Source of the DNA: an uncultured Eubacteriales bacterium | Lineage (GTDB): Bacteria; Bacillota; Clostridia; TANB77; CAG-508 | Length of the DNA: 64,000 nucleotides | NCBI GenBank assembly: GCA_949288175.1 | Contig: CASEIV010000001.1 | Span: 102,411 to 166,410 of the forward strand | Reading direction: 5' to 3' | In this document: piece after piece, positions 57,519 through 64,000 of the stretch | How the letters are laid out: each line of letters opens with the position of its first letter | Position numbering within the stretch: the first letter of the stretch is position 1 | Program-made: the position numbers and the translations under genes | The notes under the pieces: model-generated | What the model saw: only the letters and a program-made list of their open reading frames with translations | Told to the model about the DNA's origin: nothing | Databases searched by the model: none

Positions 57519-57564
57519 GGGGACGTGCCAAATCGTTCCAAAATGAAACAAAAGGGACAGACCT
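57519..57564. repeat. GGGACGTGCC repeat, copy B
   Basis: Nearly identical to 45390-45434 (one difference). It begins 7 bases after the ylmH stop. The following hairpin of copy A is missing here. Confidence 0.8.
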
Positions 57565-57617
57565 AAGATAATGAATTTTTAGTATATAAAATGACAAGAA
57601 ATATGAAGAAAGAAAAA

Positions 57618-57650
57618 ATAGTCAATGGCATTTTCATTGACTATTTTTTC
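57618..57650. terminator. Bidirectional terminator
   Basis: AATAGTCAATG pairs with CATTGACTATT around GCATTTT, with T runs on the plus side. It overlaps the 3' end of the tsaB-rimI gene. Confidence 0.85.
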
Positions 57651-58750
57651 ATCAGAATTGCATTATATTTGTTATCATAATATTGTTTTCTTCTGCCACA
57701 TTCTTCAAAACCAAATTTTTGATATAAAGAAATTGCAGAAAAATTTTTTTCATTGACTTCAAGATGAATCGTTTTAATACCTTTATCTTTGCAAAAATCA
57801 AGAATATGATTTAATAATAAAGTAGCAATTCCTTGTCTTCTATAATCCTTTTTTACAGCAATATTCATAATATCTGCTTCATCTAATATGATTTTTATTC
57901 CAGCAAATCCAACGATTTTGTTTTCATATTTAGCACAGATAAATTGTGAAGTTTCACTGGTCAATTCATCCTTCAAAATATCGATATTCCAAAAATCATC
58001 CAATTTAGAAATGTCTAAATTTTCTAAATCAGACATTTTCATATCTTCAATAACCATATTTTTTTCTTCTAATTGTCTTTGTGCTTGTGGCTTTTTTAAA
58101 TAAAGAGGAAGAAGATTTTTATCTTCACCGAATTGTGTATATTTATGGATTCCAGCAATTCCTAAGGCATAGACATCAACAGTATTCAAGTTATCATTGT
58201 CAGATAAAACAAAATTAGATGAAGTTGTTTCAATTTTGTCTTTATATACTTCACAAGCATCTCCTACAAAGGTAATGGTTGAATTTGTATATTTATAATT
58301 TAAGAAAGTTAAACAATTTTCAATACTATCTGCCTTAGGACTTTCTAATAAAGTATAATGTCCATTTTCTAATTGATATATAGCATAATAACAATTATCA
58401 TTTTTACAATCAATCATACTACAAATGATACCATCTTTGTTTATAGAATAAGCTAATCCTTCAAGAGAAGAAATACCAACAGAAGGAATATCCAAACTAT
58501 CTGAGAAAGCTTTTACAGTGGCAACTCCTATACGAATGCCAGTAAAAGAACCAGGTCCAATATCACAAACCAATAAATCTATTTGAGGTAAAGTCAAATT
58601 GGTTTCTTCTAATATTTGTTTTATTAAAGGCATTAAACTTTCTGAATGTGTTAATCCATTATTTAGTTCTATTTTTTTTACTAATTTTTCATCTTCTAAT
58701 ATAGCAACACTACATATTTTGCTAGAAGTTTCAATACTTAATACTTTCAA
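57641..58750 (-). CDS. Fused TsaB-RimI: tRNA t6A factor plus ribosomal-protein acetyltransferase
   Basis: 369 residues. Residues 1-220 are TsaB (MKVLSIETSSKICSVAIL, LTHSESLMPLI, GPGSFTGIRIGVATVKAF, IDCKNDNCYYAIY), the partner of TsaD and TsaE in making t6A37 of tRNAs that read ANN codons. Residues 235-369 are a GNAT acetyltransferase of RimI type (MNIAVKKDYRRQGIATLLLNHIL, LEVNEKNFSAISLYQKFGFEECGRRKQYY). The two are separate genes in most bacteria. tsaE lies directly upstream. Confidence 0.93.
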   Translation of the reverse strand: MKVLSIETSSKICSVAILEDEKLVKKIELNNGLTHSESLMPLIKQILEETNLTLPQIDLLVCDIGPGSFTGIRIGVATVKAFSDSLDIPSVGISSLEGLAYSINKDGIICSMIDCKNDNCYYAIYQLENGHYTLLESPKADSIENCLTFLNYKYTNSTITFVGDACEVYKDKIETTSSNFVLSDNDNLNTVDVYALGIAGIHKYTQFGEDKNLLPLYLKKPQAQRQLEEKNMVIEDMKMSDLENLDISKLDDFWNIDILKDELTSETSQFICAKYENKIVGFAGIKIILDEADIMNIAVKKDYRRQGIATLLLNHILDFCKDKGIKTIHLEVNEKNFSAISLYQKFGFEECGRRKQYYDNKYNAILMKK

Positions 58751-58751
58751 T

Positions 58752-59219
58752 CTAATCCTCCAACTTATCTAATAATTCATCATATTTTTCACCATAAGAA
58801 GTGATATTTAAAATTCTAGTATTTTCATCATTATCATTTCTTTCGAATTGAATATGTAAATATTTTTTAGGAAGGGCGTCTTGGATGATTTCACCCCATT
58901 CAATAATACAAATTCCATTTTCAAAATATTCTTCTCCACCAATGGCATAAAATTCAGAAGAATCTTCTAAACGATACACATCAAAGTGAAAGATTTTTGT
59001 ATCATTTTTTATATATTCATTCACAATCGTAAATGTAGGACTAGAGATTTCATCTTCTAATCCATAATATGTTAAAAGTCCTTCCGTTAATTTTGTTTTC
59101 CCTGAACCTAATTCTCCTGTTAAAACAATGGTATCTCCTCTTTTTAAGAAGCTAGCTAATGTTTTTCCAAAATCTAATGTTTCTTTTTCATTATGAGATA
59201 TTAATTTCAAATGTTTCAT
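58752..59219 (-). CDS. tsaE: tRNA t6A biosynthesis ATPase TsaE
   Basis: 155 residues. Walker A GELGSGKT (about 35-42), then SSPTFTIVNEY, FHFDVYRLED and IEWGEII are characteristic. It drives the TsaBDE cycle. It ends one base before the TsaB-RimI start, so the two form an operon. Confidence 0.95.
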   Translation of the reverse strand: MKHLKLISHNEKETLDFGKTLASFLKRGDTIVLTGELGSGKTKLTEGLLTYYGLEDEISSPTFTIVNEYIKNDTKIFHFDVYRLEDSSEFYAIGGEEYFENGICIIEWGEIIQDALPKKYLHIQFERNDNDENTRILNITSYGEKYDELLDKLED

Positions 59220-59288
59220 AATTTACCTCGTAAATTTATATTTTCAAGCAATATTATACTATATATTGTAAAAAAACACAAACCCAAA

Positions 59289-59317
59289 TTGACATAATTA
59301 TGTAGAGATGATAAAAT
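59289..59317 (+). promoter_or_regulatory. Strong promoter of the small gene at 59365
   Basis: TTGACA (59289-59294), 17 bases, TAAAAT (59312-59317): consensus. It shows that the start at 59308 cannot be used, since it precedes the transcript start. Confidence 0.8.
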
Positions 59318-59364
59318 ATAAAAGTATCAAGCAAATGCTTCAGGATTTAGGAGGTAGAAGAAAG

Positions 59365-59778
59365 ATGATTCAAATGGAGCAAATGAATCAAGCTAAGGAA
59401 ACGGTAATAGAAGCATTAAAAAATTATCAAGATGTACTCCAGGAAACATTTCAAGAGGAACTTAAAGGAATACGGGATCATTTACACCGGCTTCTAAACG
59501 AAGGCATAAATGAAGAATATAAATTATGCTTTGCAAAGAATTTTATGGAAGGTTACACAGTAGTTTCTCGTGAATCTGTGGAAGCGTTTCTAAGAGAAAC
59601 AGATGGGTGGCATGCTAGTAAAGCTGTTGAAGACTATCCTAATAGGGATATAATGAATTGGACTAAGATATTCCGGCGCCACATAGAAGCAATAACATCA
59701 CTAGAGAAAATAAGCAAAGAATATCAAAAAAACCAAACAGTTTTAAAGTCATTTGATGAATCTAAAAAGAGGGGATAA
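59365..59778 (+). CDS. Uncharacterised small helical protein, atypical composition
   Basis: 137 residues, predicted helical, no signal or membrane span (QMEQMNQAKETVIEALKNYQ, GIRDHLHRLLNEGINEEYKLC, SRESVEAFLRETDGWHASKA). TTAGGAGG precedes ATG 59365. It uses codons rare around it (CGG, CGC, CTC, GGC) and has its own consensus promoter and a GC-rich terminator, so it looks like a compact imported or highly expressed unit. I do not recognise the family. Confidence 0.65.
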   Translation: MIQMEQMNQAKETVIEALKNYQDVLQETFQEELKGIRDHLHRLLNEGINEEYKLCFAKNFMEGYTVVSRESVEAFLRETDGWHASKAVEDYPNRDIMNWTKIFRRHIEAITSLEKISKEYQKNQTVLKSFDESKKRG

Positions 59779-59794
59779 AAATTCATCCCTGACG

Positions 59795-59833
59795 TAATAA
59801 ATCCCCCCGACTTGGTCGAGGGGATTTATTACA
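59795..59833. terminator. GC-rich intrinsic terminator
   Basis: GTAATAAATCCCC pairs perfectly with GGGGATTTATTAC, and CGAC/GTCG extends it inside. It is the most GC-rich terminator in the window. Confidence 0.88.
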
Positions 59834-59921
59834 TTTCTATGACATTCCAAAAAAATGTTGAAAAAAGTATTTTCTTCGTATATAATAAAATTGTATGAGA
59901 ATTTAACGAAGGAGGAAGCAT

Positions 59922-60722
59922 ATGGATACATTTGCGAATTACATTTTAGATGAAAAAGATATAGCTTCTAAAATGGAAATCACATACTATTTAGCAAAAA
60001 AGACCAGAATATTCTTTGACAAATCTGTGATTCTAAAAACAGAGATTGCAAGAATGTTTGTAGACTATATGAAAGTAGACGTTGATAAAAACTTAATCAT
60101 AACTGCTTGTCTATTATGTAATTGTAAAAAAGTAAACAATGCACAAGATATAGAAAAGATTCATTCATATGCAAAAGAAGGGGCAGAATATTTATTAACT
60201 TTAGGATTTGATGAAAGATTTTGTAAAATGTGTGAAGAGGTAAATCGATATAGTAATAGTAATCCAAGAGAAAGAGAAAGCGATGTCTTAGAATTAGTAG
60301 ATCAATTTGGAGGATTATTACTAGATAGACCAGAAAGAGTTGGATTTCAACCAGATGAAGCAATGGTATTATTAGAAAATAGAAATTTAAAAGGACAATA
60401 TAATCGATTTTTACATACATTTGGAGAATTTGTTCAAATGATGGAAAAAATAGAATTAACGGATTTAACTTCTATGAAATCTTTGAGAAGATTAGTAAAA
60501 ATACATAATGAATCGGGAGATATAAAAACATTTATCAAAAAAGTATGTTATGAATATGAACCTAAAATAGATAAAGCTTTGGAAAACTATAGAAAAGAAG
60601 TAAAAAATGAAATGTTCAAAGATGCCAATAGACCACTATTTAGTGAAGAAACAACAAGAAAGATATTAGCACATATAACAGAAGAAAATATGCAAGGTGA
60701 AAAATTTGAAAATGAAAATTAA
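59922..60722 (+). CDS. Degenerate HD-GYP-like protein lacking metal ligands
   Basis: 266 residues. The order of segments matches an HD-GYP domain: ACLLCNCKKVNNA where A-x-L-L-H-D-I-G-K is usual, IHSYAKEGAEYLLTLGF where H-P-x-x-G-A is usual, and DVLELVDQFGGLLLDRPERVGFQPDEAMVLL where the D-x-F-D-A-x-x-x-x-R-P-Y-R block is usual. The H-D pair is replaced by C-N, so phosphodiesterase activity is unlikely and a binding or scaffold role is inferred. AAGGAGG precedes the ATG. The alignment is by eye. Confidence 0.6.
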   Translation: MDTFANYILDEKDIASKMEITYYLAKKTRIFFDKSVILKTEIARMFVDYMKVDVDKNLIITACLLCNCKKVNNAQDIEKIHSYAKEGAEYLLTLGFDERFCKMCEEVNRYSNSNPRERESDVLELVDQFGGLLLDRPERVGFQPDEAMVLLENRNLKGQYNRFLHTFGEFVQMMEKIELTDLTSMKSLRRLVKIHNESGDIKTFIKKVCYEYEPKIDKALENYRKEVKNEMFKDANRPLFSEETTRKILAHITEENMQGEKFENEN

Positions 60723-60725
60723 ATA

Positions 60726-60850
60726 AAGTTGCCAAAGTTGCCAAAGGGGACGTGTTAAAATGGCAACTTTGGTTATTTATTTATAAGTAATTAAGCTTGT
60801 AATTAAAAGTTGCCATTTTAACACGTCCCCTTTGGCAACTTTGGCAACTT
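60726..60850. repeat. REP-like inverted pair with GGGGACGTG core
   Basis: Arms 60726-60769 and 60807-60850 are a perfect 44-bp inverted repeat. The AAGTTGCCA unit is doubled at the outer ends. It uses the same AAGTTGCC stem as the pair at 15565. It fills the gap between two plus-strand genes and starts 4 bases after a stop codon. Confidence 0.9.
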
Positions 60851-60878
60851 CGGTAATTTTTAGAAAAGAGGTATGAAA

Positions 60879-62066
60879 ATGTACGAAATATTTGCAGATT
60901 TACATGTACACATAGGAAGAAGTGAAAATGGAAAACCGATAAAAATAACAGCAGCAAGGTCTTTAAATTTTGCAAACATTGCAAAAGAATGTGCAGAAAG
61001 AAAAGGAATCAATGTGGTAGGAATTATTGATTGCGCATCACCATATGTGATAGAAGATATAGAAAACTTCTTAAAAACGGGAGATGCTTATGAATTAAAA
61101 GATGGAGGCATTATTTATAAAGACAAAGTTTGTATCCTTTTAGGAAGTGAAGTAGAAACTTCAGAAGAAGGAAGAAATGGGAAAAAAGGTTCAGCACATA
61201 ATATCTGTTTCTTTCCACATTTAGATGATATTAAAGGATTTTCAAATGAATTAAGTCATCATTTAAAAAATATTACATTAAGTACCCAAAGGTCTGATTT
61301 ATCAGGATATGATTTAATTGATATGGTAGAAAGATATCATGGAATATTGATACCAGCACATATTTTTACACCACATAAAAGCTATTATGGAAATTGCACA
61401 GATAGATTACAAAATATATTTAAGGAAAAATATGATAAAATATTTGCAGTTGAATTAGGATTAAGTTCAGATACCTATTTAGCAGACATGATTTCTGAAT
61501 TAGAGAATAAAACTTTTGTTACCAATTCAGATGCGCATTCTTTACCTAAGATAGCTAGAGAATATAACAAAATGCAAGTAGAAGATATTTCATTTAAGGA
61601 AATTGTAAAAGCATTAAAAAACGAAGATGGAAGAAAAGTCATTGCCAACTATGGATTAGACCCAAAACTTGGAAAATATCATAGAACCTATTGTGATGAT
61701 TGTGAGAAAGCGATAGAAACAAAAGAACCTGTTGATGTTTGCCCATATTGTGGTGGGAAAAATGTAACTTTTGGTGTTTTTGATAGAATTGAATTAATTC
61801 GTGATAAACAAGAATCAAAAAGTCCAGAAAATAGACCACCATATGTATATCAAATTCCTTTAGGATTTATTCCAGGGGTAGGCGGAAAAACGATTACCAA
61901 ACTATTAGATACTTTTGATACAGAGATGAATATTCTTCATAAATTATCAAAAGATGATATAGAAGCAGTTGTGGGAGAAAAAATTGCTGATACGATTGAA
62001 AGAGCCAGAAATGGAGAATGTAAAGTGCAATCTGGTGGAGGCGGAAACTACGGAAAAGTTGTGTAG
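60879..62066 (+). CDS. Endonuclease Q-like PHP-domain nuclease
   Basis: 395 residues. FADLHVHIGRSENGKPI opens a PHP metal-binding domain, with IPAHIFTPHKSYYG and TNSDAHS supplying more ligands. A zinc ribbon CDDC...CPYCGG (about 275-300) and a helix-hairpin-helix (IPGVGGKTITKLL, about 328) follow. EndoQ enzymes cut 5' of deaminated bases (hypoxanthine, uracil) and abasic sites. ATG 60879 is chosen over 60873, which touches AAGAGG. Synteny with spoIIM and xerD matches Bacillus (yqxK). Confidence 0.9.
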   Translation: MYEIFADLHVHIGRSENGKPIKITAARSLNFANIAKECAERKGINVVGIIDCASPYVIEDIENFLKTGDAYELKDGGIIYKDKVCILLGSEVETSEEGRNGKKGSAHNICFFPHLDDIKGFSNELSHHLKNITLSTQRSDLSGYDLIDMVERYHGILIPAHIFTPHKSYYGNCTDRLQNIFKEKYDKIFAVELGLSSDTYLADMISELENKTFVTNSDAHSLPKIAREYNKMQVEDISFKEIVKALKNEDGRKVIANYGLDPKLGKYHRTYCDDCEKAIETKEPVDVCPYCGGKNVTFGVFDRIELIRDKQESKSPENRPPYVYQIPLGFIPGVGGKTITKLLDTFDTEMNILHKLSKDDIEAVVGEKIADTIERARNGECKVQSGGGGNYGKVV

Positions 62067-62183
62067 TTTGAAATGTTTAACAATAGGATGACTTCGCGAA
62101 TAAGAGAAAATGAAAAATAAAAAAATAGTTCTATAAATCTTCTTATCGAATACACATTATGTATAAACGATAAGGAGATTTTT

Positions 62184-62822
62184 ATGAGAGAAAAGAAACA
62201 ACTTAGATTATTAAAAATAATAAAAGAACATGTGATAAACAATAAAAAAGAATATGTTATCATTTTTTTGATATTTGTTATTGGAATATTTAGTGGTGTC
62301 TTTTTTATCAATCATTTGCAAGAAACACCTAAGACAGAAATAACCAATTATTTAAACCAGTTTATAGAAAAATTTAAAGGATTAGAAAGTATAAATCATA
62401 TAGAATTATTAAAAAATTCAGTGATACAAAATATAGGATTGGCAATTGTTATTTGGTTTTTTGGAACAACGGTTATAGGGATTCCGATTGTATTTGCTAT
62501 TATCTTATATCGAGGATTCTGCCTAGGATATACGATTGCATTATGTATTACCATTTTGGGATTAGGAAAAGGAATCAGTTTTGTATTAGTAGCATTATTA
62601 TTACAAAATATTTTATTGATTCCTGCGATTTTAGCATTAGCAGTAAGTGGTATAAAATTATATAAATCAATTGTGAAAGATAAGACTAAAGAAAATGTAA
62701 AAATAGAGATATTAAGACATACTGTATTTTCAGTCATTATGTTAATCATATTGGTTGTTGCATCAGTGATAGAAATTTTTATGTCAACCAATACACTAAA
62801 ACTAGTTATAAAATATTTTTAA
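62184..62822 (+). CDS. spoIIM: Stage II sporulation protein M
   Basis: 212 residues, about five membrane spans (TM1 about 26-43; TM cluster 85-165; last about 185-203). GIFSGVFFINH and the LYRGFCLGYTIALCI and GKGISFVLVALLLQNILLIPAILALAVSG region are conserved in SpoIIM, part of the SpoIIDMP machine that remodels the septum during engulfment. AAGGAG precedes the ATG. Confidence 0.92.
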   Translation: MREKKQLRLLKIIKEHVINNKKEYVIIFLIFVIGIFSGVFFINHLQETPKTEITNYLNQFIEKFKGLESINHIELLKNSVIQNIGLAIVIWFFGTTVIGIPIVFAIILYRGFCLGYTIALCITILGLGKGISFVLVALLLQNILLIPAILALAVSGIKLYKSIVKDKTKENVKIEILRHTVFSVIMLIILVVASVIEIFMSTNTLKLVIKYF

Positions 62823-62922
62823 AAAAATATCAAAAAATGTATTTACTTTTTTTTAATAGTTTGATATAACATATATAGTTTATGTAAATATAATTCAAAA
62901 AATATAGAGGTAGGGGAAAAAA

Positions 62923-63804
62923 ATGGAAAGACAATTAAAATTCTTTTTTAACTTTTTAGCAAATGATAAGAAATTATCAGACAATACATTACAATCATAC
63001 AAAAGAGATTTGAAGCAATTTAGAAAATATTTGGAGGAAAACGGACTTCACTATAATAGAGTAAAAGAAGAAGATATGCAAAATTACATTAAAGGGTTAC
63101 AAGAACAAGGCAAAAAAGCATCAAGTATTTCTAGATGTATTGCATCAATTCGTTCTTTCTACCAATTTGTATTAAAAAATAAAAAGATAAAAGAAGATCC
63201 AACAGCAAATATTCAATCACCAAAGATAGAAAAAAGAACACCAAATGTATTGACAGCAAAAGAAGTAGAATTATTATTAAAACAACCAGATAATGTTGAC
63301 TTAAAAGGAATCAGAGATAAAGCAATGTTAGAATTTGCTTATGCTACAGGAATGAGAGTAACAGAAATTATTTCATTAAATATAGATGATGTTAACTTAG
63401 AAGAAGCTTATGTTATCTGTAAAAGTGGAAATAAACAAAGAATTATTCCATTAGGCTCAATGTCATTAAAAGCTTTAAAAGAATATATTGAAGAAGCAAG
63501 AGGAATCTTAATAAAAAATGAAGACGAAAAAGCATTATTTGTTAATGTAAATGGTGGAAGACTTACAAGACAAGGATTCTGGAAAATTATTAAATTCTAT
63601 AAAGAGCAAGCACATATTACAAAAGATATTACACCACATGTATTAAGACATTCATTTGCAACACATTTACTACAAAATGGAGCAGATTTAAGAGCTATTC
63701 AAACAATGCTTGGACATTCAGATATATCTTCTACACAAGTATATATGCAATTTCAAGATGATGGATTAAGAGATATTTATAGAAAAGCCCATCCAAGAGC
63801 ATAA
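62923..63804 (+). CDS. xerD: Site-specific tyrosine recombinase XerD
   Basis: 293 residues. It resolves chromosome dimers at dif with XerC. The N-terminal SAM-like core-binding domain (1-100) precedes the catalytic domain with R145 (ATGMRVTEI), K171 region, H239 and R242 (HVLRHSFATHLL), H265 (LGHSDISST) and nucleophile Y274 (QVYMQ), all present. It lies downstream of spoIIM as in Bacillus (ripX), with no fur gene between. Confidence 0.93.
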   Translation: MERQLKFFFNFLANDKKLSDNTLQSYKRDLKQFRKYLEENGLHYNRVKEEDMQNYIKGLQEQGKKASSISRCIASIRSFYQFVLKNKKIKEDPTANIQSPKIEKRTPNVLTAKEVELLLKQPDNVDLKGIRDKAMLEFAYATGMRVTEIISLNIDDVNLEEAYVICKSGNKQRIIPLGSMSLKALKEYIEEARGILIKNEDEKALFVNVNGGRLTRQGFWKIIKFYKEQAHITKDITPHVLRHSFATHLLQNGADLRAIQTMLGHSDISSTQVYMQFQDDGLRDIYRKAHPRA

Positions 63805-63822
63805 TAAAGAATAAAAAGATAT

Positions 63823-63857
63823 AACAGCTATACAAAAATGTAGCTGTTTTTTTGTGG
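63823..63857 (+). terminator. Terminator after xerD
   Basis: AACAGCTA pairs with TAGCTGTT, loop TACAAAAATG, then TTTTT. The remaining 63858-64000 shows no gene, only AT-rich sequence with a small TTCTC/GAGAA hairpin. Confidence 0.85.
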
Positions 63858-64000
63858 TATAGGAAAAAGTTCTCGTCAAGAGAAAATTATCCGTGCCATA
63901 CAGTTAGTGTAAAATAAATTCGGGAAAATTAATCAAAAAATAAGATACCCAATTCAAAATTGTGTTAAAATAATAAAAACAAACAAAATTTAACCAATTG

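Noticed and set aside
62923..63804. xerD as a phage or integron integrase
   Set aside because: No att sites or mobile genes are near, and the endoQ-spoIIM-xerD order is chromosomal in Firmicutes.

Overview
The window is a 64 kb piece of chromosome from a low-GC, spore-forming member of the Clostridia. The basis is a strongly AT-rich sequence with AT-ending codons and TGA read as stop. Firmicute markers are present (PolC, RemA, YlmH, a T-box thrS, an L21 leader), as are sporulation genes (gpr, a YtxC-like gene, sigH, spoIIM, a YaaH-like GH18 protein). The endoQ-spoIIM-xerD order also resembles Bacillus/Clostridium. I see no rRNA operon, CRISPR array, prophage or plasmid functions. The content is housekeeping: translation, DNA repair, sporulation, sugar polymer metabolism and transport.

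Layout. 1-7.3 kb: 3' end of polC, a thioesterase, an intracellular alpha-amylase, rsmE, a KE-rich membrane protein, yicC and remA. 7.3-12.5 kb: rpoZ-gmk, a hairpin-rich presumed non-coding RNA (about 8420-8760), uvrA and a papain-like protein. 12.6-20.2 kb: gpr, a membrane protein, YtxC-like, GH57 plus DUF4912, a NUDIX hydrolase and lexA. 20.3-30.2 kb: a heterodimeric ABC exporter, an MFS-like protein, a Bax inhibitor-1 family protein, an AlkD-like glycosylase, the GH18 germination-type protein and sigH. 30.2-34.3 kb: tRNA-Thr, Thr T-box plus thrS, L21 leader plus rplU-rpmA. 34.4-40.6 kb: MazG-like, GDPD, mutY, a HAD phosphatase, an NMN-type nucleotidyltransferase and an ABC transporter. 41-50 kb: LD-carboxypeptidase, membrane protein, flavoprotein, murI, apt, ferritin-like protein, dps, recN and eno. 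50.2-53.2 kb: an unusual three-gene cassette around a repeat-amidoligase fusion. 53.2-64 kb: a vWA surface protein, dxs-ylmH, tsaE-tsaB/rimI, a compositionally odd small gene, a degenerate HD-GYP-like protein, endoQ, spoIIM and xerD.

Three sequence-level patterns stand out. (1) Four genes (polC, mutY, an ABC ATPase and the amidoligase gene) are each broken by one extra C directly before GG. Removing it restores the expected protein every time, so the four share a single error or mutation signature. (2) The intergenic spaces carry two families of long inverted repeats, nearly always a few bases after a stop codon. One family has five nested hairpins with perfect but mutually different outer arms (26-53 bp) around conserved single-stranded motifs. 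The other is REP-like, built on GGGGACG hairpins, often as inverted pairs. (3) A short hairpin starting with TGTCGCAT sits at the predicted transcription start of two unrelated genes. Gene names rest on recognisable motifs. No database search was possible.
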